From Deltaproteobacteria bacterium (GTDB lineage Bacteria; Myxococcota_A; UBA9042; PHBI01): a stretch of DNA of 36,271 bases. The position numbers were made by a program, and so were the translations under genes. The DNA is taken from contig WYBB01000086.1 of NCBI GenBank assembly GCA_011526585.1, positions 1 through 36,271 on the forward strand, read 5' to 3'. Every line of letters begins with the position of its first letter. Positions within the stretch are counted from its first letter, which is position 1. The notes beneath the pieces are model-generated. The model did no database searches and was not told the DNA's origin. It saw nothing but the letters and a program-made list of their open reading frames with translations. This document shows positions 8,512 to 16,837 of the stretch, piece after piece.

Positions 8512-8946
8512 ATGATCGAAGCTCGCAACATGGAAATCACGCTGGACGACGCCCGCCGCGAGGCGGTGGTACGGCTCGCCAGGGGCAAGAGGGGCATGAC
8601 CCTCATCGAGATCATGGTCGTGATGGCGATCATCGGCCTCATCGGCGTGGTCGTCGCGGTCAACGTCAGCGGCTCGCAGCAGGAGGCCGAGGTGATGGCG
8701 ACGCAGACGCTGGTGACCTCGACCATCCCGGGCGCGCTCGACGCCTACCGCGCGACGCGGCGCGAGTACCCCGAGTCGCTGGAGACGCTGGTCGAGCTCA
8801 AGCGCCTGCGCAAGAACCAGCTCGTCGACTCGTGGCTCAAGCCGCTCTCGTACGAGGTGACGAGCGACGGCTTCCGCCTGTGCTCGGGCGGCCCGGACAA
8901 GACGCCGGGCAACACCGACGACATCTGCAACACCGACGACGAGTGA
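8512..8946 (+). CDS. gspG: Major pseudopilin GspG
   Basis: 144 residues. GspG is the main subunit of the periplasmic pseudopilus. The class III leader ends at KRG28 and is followed by MTLIEIMVVMAIIGLIG; cleavage by prepilin peptidase is before Met29 and the conserved Glu lies at mature position 5 (Glu33). The C-terminal domain holds YRATRREYPESLETL and the region that binds calcium in GspG proteins (GPDKTPGNTDDI). The usual DPWGxPY motif reads DSWLKPLSY here. ATG 8512 is preceded by AGGAG with 7-base spacing. The 28-residue leader is longer than average and moderately charged. Confidence 0.95.
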   Translation: MIEARNMEITLDDARREAVVRLARGKRGMTLIEIMVVMAIIGLIGVVVAVNVSGSQQEAEVMATQTLVTSTIPGALDAYRATRREYPESLETLVELKRLRKNQLVDSWLKPLSYEVTSDGFRLCSGGPDKTPGNTDDICNTDDE

Positions 8947-8961
8947 CGTGAAGGAGACCGG

Positions 8962-9630
8962 GTGAGGCGTGTCGGCACCATGGCCCAGCGGGGCATGACG
9001 CTCATCGAGCTGGTCGTCGTCGCGGCGATCCTGGCACTGGTGATCGCGTTGGGCGCCGCCAGCATCGCGGCGATCCGCGGGGCCGACGTCGACGCCACCG
9101 GCTCGATCCTCTCGGGCGCGATGACCTACCTCACCTCGCGCGCGGTGCACGACAACAAGACCTACCGCCTGGTCATCGACATGGACCAGCGCCGCTTCTG
9201 GAGCGAGACGACCAACGACGACGATCCGTGCGCGCGCTACATCCCCGAGGACGCCGAGGCGGGCCTCGCGCAGGAGGAGGCCGCACCCGCCGAGGGCGAT
9301 GAGGATGACGAGGGCGCGGGCGGCGCGAGCTTCATGCAGAAGAAGGACGCGCTCCTGCAGCGCGACTTCGAGCCGGACACCAACGTCACGGCGATCCTGA
9401 CCGCGCACCACACCGAGCCGCAGGTCGGCGGGCGGGCGGCGATCTACTTCTACCCCAACGGGCAGGCCGAGCGCGCGCTGGTCTGGGTCGGCGCCAGCGA
9501 CGCCGACGCCGAGACCGGCTGGGAGCCGGAGATCACCATCGAGCTGCGCTCGCTCGGCAACGTCACCTTCCACTCGCGCCCGGTCGACCCGCGTGACTTC
9601 GACCTGCTCACGCCCGAGGAGGTGCGGTGA
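8962..9630 (+). CDS. gspH: Minor pseudopilin GspH
   Basis: 222 residues from a GTG start at 8962, which has AGGAG five bases upstream; ATG 8980 is a less likely alternative. The leader MRRVGTMAQRG is followed by MTLIELVVVAAILALVIALG with Glu at mature +5. The C-terminal half has beta-rich segments (RAAIYFYPNGQAERALVWV, EITIELRSLGNVTF) like GspH/FimT. An acidic, Ala-rich insert (about 95-118, EEAAPAEGDEDDEGAGG) interrupts the globular domain. The order after gspG and before gspI supports the call. Confidence 0.9.
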   Translation: MRRVGTMAQRGMTLIELVVVAAILALVIALGAASIAAIRGADVDATGSILSGAMTYLTSRAVHDNKTYRLVIDMDQRRFWSETTNDDDPCARYIPEDAEAGLAQEEAAPAEGDEDDEGAGGASFMQKKDALLQRDFEPDTNVTAILTAHHTEPQVGGRAAIYFYPNGQAERALVWVGASDADAETGWEPEITIELRSLGNVTFHSRPVDPRDFDLLTPEEVR

Positions 9631-10403
9631 GGCTCCCGGGACCACGGCGGGCGGGCACGAGGCCCGCGCCTACGGCGTCCGACGAGCCCACGGTGCGGGC
9701 AGCGCGGCGGACGGCGCGCGGCTTCTCGCTGATCGAGGTCGTGGCGGCGATGGGGATCCTGGCGTTCCTCCTGACGGGCGTGCTGGCGAGCTCGGGCGGG
9801 ACCGCGCAGCAGTCGATCGAGGTCTTGGACCTGACGACGGCGAGCCAGCTCGTCGAGTCGGTGGTGCTCGATCTGGAGGAGGAGTACCGGCTCGACGGGT
9901 TCCCGACCAACCAGGTCGAGAGCAAACGCTGCGACGTGCCGCGCGGCTTCGACCGCTACAAGTGCGAGTACGACCTCCTGATGTTGGAGATCGGCAGCGA
10001 CAACCTCGGCACGCTCGGCGCGGACGCGACCGAGAACGTCAACCAGTCGCCGCTGATGAGCGCGTTCTGCTCGGGCGGGCCGCAGGGCGACATGCCGGTC
10101 GACCCGGCGACGGCGCTGGCCAACCTGGCGGCGACCGGCATGGAGCTGCCCGAGGCGCTGATGGCGTTCCAGGCGCTGCTCGACCCGCGCTTCAACCAGA
10201 TCTGCGGCATCAACCTCGACCGCATGTGCCAGAACACCATGATGATCTCGTCGTTCGTCCCGACGATCATCGAGCAGGCGGCGGCGAGCACGCGCAAGCT
10301 GGTGGTGCGGCTCAGGTGGGGCGAAAAGGGCGACCCGAACACGCAGCTCGAGATCGAGACCTTCATCACCTCGGTGCCCGAGGCCGAGGAGGAGGGACCG
10401 TGA
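9627..10403 (+). CDS. gspI: Minor pseudopilin GspI
   Basis: 258 residues, starting with GTG at 9627 inside the gspH stop (GTGA overlap). Cleavage is predicted at ARG32 before FSLIEVVAAMGILAF, with Glu37 at mature +5. The tail, about 225 residues, is longer than typical for GspI and contains four Cys. The 32-residue leader includes RRAGTRPAPTA, the translation of a REP-like unit at 9648-9674, so part of the leader appears to derive from an inserted repeat. The next gene overlaps its stop the same way. GspI is assigned from order and size; the motif alone identifies only a pseudopilin. Confidence 0.88.
   Translation: MRLPGPRRAGTRPAPTASDEPTVRAARRTARGFSLIEVVAAMGILAFLLTGVLASSGGTAQQSIEVLDLTTASQLVESVVLDLEEEYRLDGFPTNQVESKRCDVPRGFDRYKCEYDLLMLEIGSDNLGTLGADATENVNQSPLMSAFCSGGPQGDMPVDPATALANLAATGMELPEALMAFQALLDPRFNQICGINLDRMCQNTMMISSFVPTIIEQAAASTRKLVVRLRWGEKGDPNTQLEIETFITSVPEAEEEGP
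9648..9674. repeat. Single REP-like unit inside the gspI leader
   Basis: Ungapped comparison with the arm at 394-420 gives 24 of 27 identical bases. Two of the three differences (unit positions 8 and 16) exchange a C-G for a G-C pair, so the stem GCGGGC / loop ACGAG / GCCCGC is kept. It is translated as part of the GspI leader. Confidence 0.7.
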
Positions 10404-11224
10404 GCGGCGGCCGGCGACAGCGGCGACAGCGCGGCATGACGCTCATCGAGGTCATGGTGGCGCTGGCGGTCTGGGGGATCCTCGGCATGCTGGTCGGCGG
10501 CATCATGTTCTCGACCATCGCGACGCAGGAGAGCGTGCTCGATCTGCAGGCGCGCTATCACGGCGGGCGCGTGGCGCTCGATCGGATCCGCAAGGAGCTG
10601 ACGATGGCCTTCGTCAGCCTGCACCAGGGCGAGGACAAGCGCACGCGCACGGTCTTCATCGGCGAGTCCGACCGCGTGCTCTTCACGACGGCGGCGCACG
10701 AGCCGCTGACGCGCAACGCGCGCCAGAGCGATCAGCTCGAGGTCGAGTACCGCGTCGACACCGTGCGCAGCCGCGAGGGAGATCGCGTCAAGGCATTGAT
10801 CCGACGGGTGAAGTTCCACATCGACGACCGCCCCGGCAGCGGCGGGCGCGAGGAGGTGCTGGTCGAGGGCGTCAAGGAGCTGGAGCTCGAGTACTTCGAC
10901 AAGTTCCGCGAGGACTGGACCGACGACTGGGACGTGGAGATCGACGACGCGCAGGAGATGCGCCTGCGCCTGAAGGAGGTGCAGGCGGCGCGCGAGACCG
11001 CCGAGGGCGTGCGCGACGACGAGGCGACCGGGGTGGGCGGCGTGGTGGCGGCCGATGCCGCCGACGAGGTGATCGACGAGGCGCAGGCGCAGCTGATGGA
11101 CGGGCTCTTCCTGCCGTCGCGCGTGCGGGTGCGGCTGGTCCTGGAGGACCCCGAGGACAAGAACATCGAGCACGTGCTCGAGACGCAGGTCGAGATCACG
11201 ATGGTGGAGCCGCTCTGGTACTGA
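10400..11224 (+). CDS. gspJ: Minor pseudopilin GspJ
   Basis: 274 residues from GTG 10400, which overlaps the gspI stop (GTGA) and has GAGGAGG upstream. A short basic leader SGGRRQRRQRG is cut before MTLIEVMVALAVWGILG; Glu17 is at mature +5. The following region (YHGGRVALDRIRKELTMAF, LEVEYRVDTV, VKELELEYFDKF) is typical of GspJ. An Ala/Glu-rich insert of about 60 residues (WDVEIDDAQEMR through AQAQLMDG) precedes the last strands (LPSRVRVRLVLED). With GspI and GspK it should form the tip complex of the pseudopilus. Confidence 0.92.
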   Translation: MSGGRRQRRQRGMTLIEVMVALAVWGILGMLVGGIMFSTIATQESVLDLQARYHGGRVALDRIRKELTMAFVSLHQGEDKRTRTVFIGESDRVLFTTAAHEPLTRNARQSDQLEVEYRVDTVRSREGDRVKALIRRVKFHIDDRPGSGGREEVLVEGVKELELEYFDKFREDWTDDWDVEIDDAQEMRLRLKEVQAARETAEGVRDDEATGVGGVVAADAADEVIDEAQAQLMDGLFLPSRVRVRLVLEDPEDKNIEHVLETQVEITMVEPLWY

Positions 11225-11244
11225 GAACGAGGAGACGGGTGGGC

Positions 11245-12636
11245 ATGCACGAACAGGCGCGAGGACGAGGCGAGACGGCGGGGCGGGCCCAGAGCCCGAG
11301 CCTGGTCGCGTGCCTGCGCCTGGCTTCGCGCGCGACCGCCGGCGCGGTGCGTACGGGTCGCGCCGGGGCGCCGAGCGGGCGGCAGCGCGGCGTGGCGATG
11401 CTGATGGCGCTGGTGGTGGTGGCGATCCTGTCGGCGCTCTCGACGCAGTTCTCGTACAACCTGAGCGCCAACTCCTACATGGCCGGCAACCTGATGGCCT
11501 CGACGCGCGCGTACTACAACGCGCGCAGCGCGACGCGCATCGCGCTGCTGGCGGTCAACGCCAAGCAGAACTTCCCGCAGATGCAGCAGTTCTTGTCGCT
11601 GATGGGCAAGAGCGCGGCGGCCCGGCTGGAGATCTGGCAGCGCGCCTGCGACTTCGTGAACATCTTCGCCAGCGGCAAGGCCGAGTTCTTCGGCACGGCG
11701 CTGCTCGACTTCTCGCACGAGCGCGCGGTCGGGGCGACGAGCGGGATCGAGGGCGTGCCGGCCTTCAAGTGCACGGTGAGCGCCGAGGACGCGCGCGTGA
11801 ACCTGAACCGCGCCGCAACCGAGGTGACGACCGACCCGAGCGGGCGCCTCGATCCGGCGATGCTGCAGCAGCAGATGGCGGCGCAGCAGCAGCGCAAGGC
11901 GGCGCAGCTCTACGTGCAGCTCGGCGGGCTCCTGCAGCCGATGATCCGCACGGCCCAGGGCGATGGCGTCTTCGACTCCGAGGACGAGGTCGTCGATCTG
12001 ATCCTCAACATCATCGACTGGACCGACGCCGACACCACCAAGAGCGACGTCGACGCCGAGGGCAACTTCGCGGCGGTCGGCGGGGCGGAGCCGGACTACG
12101 GGCAGCACGGCTACGAGGCGAAAAACGCCAAGATGGACACCGTCGGCGAGGTGCAGCTCGTCGAGGGCATGTCGTCGGACGCCTACTGCCGGATCCAGGA
12201 TCAGCTCACGGTCTTCGCGACCGACAAGATCAACGTCAACGACGCGGACCTGGCGGTGCTCAAGGGGATCTTGTGCCAGTCGATCCAGGACGAGATGGCG
12301 CGCGCCGCGGTGTGCTATTTCCCGGGGCCGAGCGGGCTCGCGCCGATCGACGACGCGCTCATCGCGCTCGAGTCGTGCCGCAACCTGAAGAAGCAGGTCT
12401 ACTCGACGCCGTTCACGAGCATGTCGCGCTTCACCCAGTTCTTCGAGCAGTTCCCGCAGGCGATGGGCACCAACCTGCCGCTGCCGATCACCGCGAGCGT
12501 GGTGAACCAGCAGCTCGGGGTGAAGACGAAGATGGTGCGCATCGAGGCCGAGGGGATCTTCGGCGACACCAAGCGCAAGATGGTCAGCGTGGTCGACACG
12601 GCGACCGGCGCGCTGGTCCACTATCACTACGAGTAG
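11245..12636 (+). CDS. gspK: Minor pseudopilin GspK (pseudopilus tip)
   Basis: 463 residues from ATG 11245; GTG 11239 in the same frame, closer to the AGGAG at 11230-11234, is equally possible. The hydrophobic segment GVAMLMALVVVAILSALSTQ follows Gly49 and lacks Glu at +5, the hallmark of GspK. The large periplasmic domain has the alpha insert and a helix-hairpin-helix-like region (TDKINVNDADLAVLKGILC). It ends IEAEGIFGDTKRKMVSVVD, a usual GspK end. The 49-residue leader is far longer than the common 6-15, so a start nearer the cleavage site (for example GTG 11347) may be real, though no good ribosome site is seen there. Confidence 0.92.
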   Translation: MHEQARGRGETAGRAQSPSLVACLRLASRATAGAVRTGRAGAPSGRQRGVAMLMALVVVAILSALSTQFSYNLSANSYMAGNLMASTRAYYNARSATRIALLAVNAKQNFPQMQQFLSLMGKSAAARLEIWQRACDFVNIFASGKAEFFGTALLDFSHERAVGATSGIEGVPAFKCTVSAEDARVNLNRAATEVTTDPSGRLDPAMLQQQMAAQQQRKAAQLYVQLGGLLQPMIRTAQGDGVFDSEDEVVDLILNIIDWTDADTTKSDVDAEGNFAAVGGAEPDYGQHGYEAKNAKMDTVGEVQLVEGMSSDAYCRIQDQLTVFATDKINVNDADLAVLKGILCQSIQDEMARAAVCYFPGPSGLAPIDDALIALESCRNLKKQVYSTPFTSMSRFTQFFEQFPQAMGTNLPLPITASVVNQQLGVKTKMVRIEAEGIFGDTKRKMVSVVDTATGALVHYHYE

Positions 12637-12645
12637 AGGGGCATC

Positions 12646-14514
12646 GTGCAACGCATCATCGGGCTCGACATCGGGAGCTGGTCCATCAAGGCGATGGTGA
12701 TGGAGTCGAGCCTCCGTCGCGTGAGCTTCGTCGAGCTGCGCGAGCACCACCTGCCGGTCGACGCGCACGGCGCGCCGCTGCCGGAGGTGCTGGCGGGCGC
12801 GGTGCGGGCGGTCCTGGCGCGGCTCGACGTCGACGTGCTGACCGTCGGCGTGCCGGGCGTGCAGGTGCTGATGCGCGAGCTGACGCTGCCGTTCGCGGAC
12901 GAAAAGCGCGTGACGCCGGTGCTGGGGTTCCAGCTGGAGAGCCTGCTGCCGCGCTCGCTCGACACGATGGTCTACGACTGGCACGTCATCGCCAAGGACG
13001 CCGAGGGCGCGCACCTCCTGTGCCCGGCGGCGGACAAGCAGTGGTTCGAGCAGTGGCTCGGCGAGCTGCGCGCGGGCGGGGCGCAGCCGCGGCACGTGAC
13101 GCTGGCGACGCTGGCGATGGACAACCTGGTGCCGCACCTGGATCTGTCGGAGCTCGCCGACCAGGGCGCGCCGGTGGCGATCGTCGACCTCGGGCACCGC
13201 TCGACGCAGGTGACCCTCTTGCGCAACGGCAAGGTCGAGGCGGTGCGCGCGCTGGCACGCGGCGGGCACCAGGTGACGCAGGCGCTGGCGCGCGCGCTCG
13301 GGCTGGCGTACGCCGACGCCGAGCACCTCAAGCACCACGAGCTGGACCTCGGCGGGCGCGCGCCCGAGGGGGTGAGCCCGGCCGAGCACGCGCGCACGCT
13401 GAAGGTGGCGGCGCAGGCGCTGGAGCCGATCCTGCGCGAGCTCAAGATGACGGTGGCGGCGATGAGCGCGCGCCCGCGGGCCGGAGCGCACGAGGCGACG
13501 GCGCTGGGCGGGGTGATCCTGTGCGGCGGCATGGCGCGGCTGCCGGGGATCGACGCGCTGATCGAGCAGCTCCTGGGGGCGCCGGTGATCCCGCTGCGGC
13601 TCAAGGGGCCGCTGTGGGAGGCGCTGGGCGAGACCGGGGACGACGTGCGTCGCGTCGGGGTGGCGGCGGCAGCGCTGGCGCTCGAGCACGTGCGCGACTC
13701 GGATCCGCATCGCGTCAACCTGCGCCACGGCGATCTGATGACGGCCTCGGACTTCGGGGCGATCCGGGCGCGCGCGGGGTGGATCGCAGCGTTCCTGGCG
13801 GTGCTGCTGGTGATCTTCTTCGTGCGCAAGGCGATCCGGATCTCGACGCTGGAAGACCAGGAACAGCAGCTCGCGACGCGCCTGGACGAGTTCGAGAAGA
13901 CCGTGCTCGGCGAGGAGCCCGACCACACGATGGAGACGAAGGCGCGCTTCGAGCTGGTGCTCGACACGGTGACCTCGCCGCCGGGGTCGGAGACCGACGA
14001 GGTCTATCCGGCGATGACGGCGTTCAAGATCTTCTACGAGGTGACGCGGATCCAGAGAGCGCTCAACGACGAGGCGGAGCGCAACGCGCTGGCGGAGGCG
14101 GGCGGCGGCGAGGACGAGGACGAGTTCGAGGAGGACGAGCTCGGGCTGCCCAAGCCGCCTGACGCGGATGGGGCGAGCGAGGCCAAGGCGCCGCCCGAGA
14201 AGCGCCAGGTCGAGCTGAACACCTTCGCGGCGGATCTCAAGGCGGCCAACAATGGGCAGGCGACGCTGACCGGCAGCGCCTTCGACATCGTGACGGTCGA
14301 GAGCTTCGCGTCGAAGCTCAGGGACTACCCGTGCTTCAAGAAGGTCGAGCGTCAGGACACGCGCAAGACGACGAACCCCAACCACCCGAACTGGACCGAC
14401 TTCCAGCTCAAGATCGAGGTGAAGTGCGACCTCGCGGCGAGCGCGCCGAGGGCGGAGGCGCCGCGCGGTGGCGGCAACGGGGCGGCGGCGGCGGACCGGA
14501 CCGAGGAGGAGTGA
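12646..14514 (+). CDS. gspL: T2SS platform protein GspL with complete PilM-like actin-fold domain
   Basis: 622 residues from GTG 12646 behind GAGGGG. The cytoplasmic part (1-360) is actin-like, with phosphate-binding-type motifs IGLDIGSWSIKAMV (5-18) and VDLGHRSTQVTLL, and CGGMARLPGID near 290. One transmembrane helix lies at about 377-398 (GWIAAFLAVLLVIFFV). A periplasmic domain of about 220 residues with an acidic stretch (EDEDEFEEDELG) follows and ends in a ferredoxin-like fold region. GspL recruits GspE and pairs with GspM. In the better-known GspL proteins the nucleotide-binding motifs have decayed; here they look like those of PilM. Confidence 0.9.
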   Translation: MQRIIGLDIGSWSIKAMVMESSLRRVSFVELREHHLPVDAHGAPLPEVLAGAVRAVLARLDVDVLTVGVPGVQVLMRELTLPFADEKRVTPVLGFQLESLLPRSLDTMVYDWHVIAKDAEGAHLLCPAADKQWFEQWLGELRAGGAQPRHVTLATLAMDNLVPHLDLSELADQGAPVAIVDLGHRSTQVTLLRNGKVEAVRALARGGHQVTQALARALGLAYADAEHLKHHELDLGGRAPEGVSPAEHARTLKVAAQALEPILRELKMTVAAMSARPRAGAHEATALGGVILCGGMARLPGIDALIEQLLGAPVIPLRLKGPLWEALGETGDDVRRVGVAAAALALEHVRDSDPHRVNLRHGDLMTASDFGAIRARAGWIAAFLAVLLVIFFVRKAIRISTLEDQEQQLATRLDEFEKTVLGEEPDHTMETKARFELVLDTVTSPPGSETDEVYPAMTAFKIFYEVTRIQRALNDEAERNALAEAGGGEDEDEFEEDELGLPKPPDADGASEAKAPPEKRQVELNTFAADLKAANNGQATLTGSAFDIVTVESFASKLRDYPCFKKVERQDTRKTTNPNHPNWTDFQLKIEVKCDLAASAPRAEAPRGGGNGAAAADRTEEE

Positions 14515-14517
14515 GCG

Positions 14518-15156
14518 ATGGGGCGCATCAATCAGGCGTTCTCGAGGCTGTCGCAACGCGAGAAGATCCTGGTCTCGGTGATGGGCGGGGCGCTGGTGCT
14601 GGGCGTGGTCTTCATCGTGAACATGCTCCTGCAGGGGCGGATCGACACGCTGCAGGCGAACATCGCGGCGGAGAACGACGCGCTGCAGCAGATCTATGCG
14701 TCGACGCCGAGCTACCTCGAGGCGACGCGGAGGTTCGACGCGACGCGGCAGCAGGCGCTCAACAACGCGGAGTTGAACCTGGCGACGGCGGTGGCGTCGA
14801 TCGCCGACAAGATCACCTTCGAGGCGGTCGACCCGCGCACCGGGCCGATCGGGCGGAAGGACCTCGAGCAGTTCATGGACTTCAAGCCGCCCAAGGAGAA
14901 GTCGGTCGGACCCAAGAAGAAGGCGACCGGCAAGAAGCAGAGCACGGCCGGGTACTATCAGAAGGATCAGGAGATCACGCTGAAGGAGAACGTGCCGCTG
15001 GTGACGGTCTACGAGCTGCTCGAGAAGATCGAGGAGTCCGAGGACCTGCTCTTCGTGACCGACGTGCGCCTCGAGCGGAGCCGATTGGACCCCGAGCGTG
15101 CGGGGCCGGGCAAGATCGTCGTATCCACGTTCTACTGGCAGGATGAAAAGCAATGA
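14518..15156 (+). CDS. gspM: T2SS platform protein GspM
   Basis: 212 residues, starting three bases after the gspL stop with GAGGAG upstream. A basic N-terminus (SRLSQREKILVSV) leads to one transmembrane helix (about 17-38) and a coiled-coil-like stretch (40-85), then a Lys-rich linker (PPKEKSVGPKKKATGKKQS) and a C-terminal ferredoxin-like domain (ENVPLVTVYELLEKIEES, DVRLERSRL). This matches GspM/PilO-type proteins, partners of GspL. Sequence conservation in this family is low, so order and topology carry much of the call. Confidence 0.88.
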   Translation: MGRINQAFSRLSQREKILVSVMGGALVLGVVFIVNMLLQGRIDTLQANIAAENDALQQIYASTPSYLEATRRFDATRQQALNNAELNLATAVASIADKITFEAVDPRTGPIGRKDLEQFMDFKPPKEKSVGPKKKATGKKQSTAGYYQKDQEITLKENVPLVTVYELLEKIEESEDLLFVTDVRLERSRLDPERAGPGKIVVSTFYWQDEKQ

Positions 15157-16769
15157 ACAAGACGTGGATGAAGATCCTGCGGGGCGTGGGCTACGTCGCG
15201 TTCTTCGTGATGGCGCTCTTGATCTTCGTGCGGCTGACGTTCCCGACGGACCAGGCGCGGGAGCTGGCGCGCTCGATGCTGCGGGACAAGCTCGGGGCGG
15301 AGCGGGTCGAGATCGCCGACCTCGACATCGACGGGTTGATCCTGCCGAGCGGGGTCACGGCGACGAAGGTGGAGATCGACCTGCCGCCGATCAAGGTGAA
15401 GACGCCCGAGCGCGGGGTGGACGTCGACGGGCCGCCGCGCTTGCTGGAGGCCGAGGAGCTGTCGGTCTCGGGGAGCCTGTTCGGGCTCCTCGGTGGGGCG
15501 ATCGAGGCGGAGATCGAAGGCAAGGTGCAGGGCGGTGAGCTGAGCGAGGCGCGCGTGAGCTGGGAGCGGGGCGCGCCGTTCGCGGTGGCGGCGAAGCTGA
15601 CGGGTGTGGAGCTCGGCAGCGAGAGCCTGTTCCAGACGCTGACCGGGTTCGACGTGCTGGCGACGGTGGGCGGGCAGATCGATCTGCAGGTGCCGACCTC
15701 GGACGCAGAGGGGCGCGTGGCGATCGCCTGGAGCGAGATCGAGGGAGGGATCGAGCTCGAGCTGGGCGACGTGAAGATCGTGCAGCCGATCATCGACACG
15801 GTGATGAACCGCGAGCCGGTGCGCATGGCGTTCACGAACACGTCGCTCGGGGTGGTGCGGCTCAAGCTCGTGGCCGAAGGTGCGGCGGCGGGCGGGGCGC
15901 CGGCGGCGGGCGCGGGCGCGCCGGCGGAAGCCAAGGCGCGGCGGGCGGGGGCCAACGTGATCGCGATCGAGGAGCTCTCGGCCGAGGGAGGGCACGTGCA
16001 GATCGCGCTGGCGCCGAAGGCGACGCTTACGCTGCAGCCCGGGCTGGGCCTCAAGGATGCGGTCATCAACGTGCACCTGGCCGTGAAGATCGACGACAGC
16101 TGGTTCGAGATCGAGGAGAAGGACCGCAAGGATCCGAGCAAGATGACCAAGCCCAACATCGGCGTGCGCACGATGCTGTCGATGGGCGCGCTCAAGGCGT
16201 ACGTGCAGGACGGGCAGTTCGGGATCGGGCTGGTCGGGCCGCTGAGCCGGCTCAAGCCGCAGCTCGAGCGACCGCGCACGCGCGTCGGGGCCGGCGGCGT
16301 GGGCACGGGCGGCGGGCGCAAGATCAACGTCGACGTGCCGGGCGGGGACGAGGAGGAGGGCGAGGAGCCGAACGGCAGCGACGTGCGACCGGGCACGACG
16401 CCGAGCAAGCCGGTGGACGTCGCACGCCAGCGCACGCCGCCCGCGGAGCCGAAAGCGCGAGCGTTGCCGGCGGCGCCGAGCCCGTCGACCTTCGAGAGGC
16501 CGGGGCGGGCGCCGATCACGCGGCCGAACGGGATGACGCGCGGGAGTCCGGGCGGGTTCGAGCGGCCGCGGCCGAAGATCCAGCTCGATCCGATCCAACC
16601 GGAGCCGGCGGCGGAAGAGGGCGGGGAGCCACCCGAGGAGCCGGCGGTCGAAGAGCCGGCGGGCGAGGAGCTGCCGGGAGAGCCGGCCGAGGGTGAGCAT
16701 CTCGAGCCCGAGCCGGGGAGCGAGGGCGCGCCCGAGGAGCCGCTACCCGAAGAGCCGATGCACGAGTGA
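15153..16769 (+). CDS. gspN: Type II secretion system protein GspN (long form)
   Basis: 538 residues; ATG 15153 overlaps the gspM stop (ATGA). One transmembrane helix (about 8-27) is followed by a periplasmic beta-rich region (about 45-370) with AsmA-like alternation and segments such as GSLFGLLGGAIEAEIEGKV and GFDVLATVGGQIDLQV. This matches the GspN type described for delta-proteobacteria and Leptospira. From about residue 370 the protein is disordered, rich in Pro, Arg and Glu, and ends with a run of EEP/PEP repeats. The tail could span periplasm or bind peptidoglycan; that is inference. Last gene of the T2SS operon, with no clear hairpin after it. Confidence 0.85.
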   Translation: MNKTWMKILRGVGYVAFFVMALLIFVRLTFPTDQARELARSMLRDKLGAERVEIADLDIDGLILPSGVTATKVEIDLPPIKVKTPERGVDVDGPPRLLEAEELSVSGSLFGLLGGAIEAEIEGKVQGGELSEARVSWERGAPFAVAAKLTGVELGSESLFQTLTGFDVLATVGGQIDLQVPTSDAEGRVAIAWSEIEGGIELELGDVKIVQPIIDTVMNREPVRMAFTNTSLGVVRLKLVAEGAAAGGAPAAGAGAPAEAKARRAGANVIAIEELSAEGGHVQIALAPKATLTLQPGLGLKDAVINVHLAVKIDDSWFEIEEKDRKDPSKMTKPNIGVRTMLSMGALKAYVQDGQFGIGLVGPLSRLKPQLERPRTRVGAGGVGTGGGRKINVDVPGGDEEEGEEPNGSDVRPGTTPSKPVDVARQRTPPAEPKARALPAAPSPSTFERPGRAPITRPNGMTRGSPGGFERPRPKIQLDPIQPEPAAEEGGEPPEEPAVEEPAGEELPGEPAEGEHLEPEPGSEGAPEEPLPEEPMHE

Positions 16770-16796
16770 GCGGCTGAGCGGGGTGGCGGCGGCCGG

Positions 16797-16806
16797 CTGG
16801 TACGGT
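16797..16806 (+). promoter_or_regulatory. Possible extended -10 element of the Cys-rich lipoprotein gene
   Basis: CTGGTACGGT contains TACGGT (TAnnnT) preceded by TG-G, and resembles the element before the regulator at 30719 (GGCTGGTAAGCT). The start would fall near 16812, giving a 26-base leader with GGGAGGG before ATG 16838. No -35 box is recognisable. Confidence 0.3.
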
Positions 16807-16837
16807 CGATGCTGAGCGTGTCAGGTCGGGAGGGCGC

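Noticed and set aside
10732..15153. Minus-strand open frame of about 1,470 codons across gspJ-gspM
   Set aside because: It is antisense to five well-supported genes, its product is Arg/His/Leu-rich without domains, and long antisense frames are expected at this GC content.
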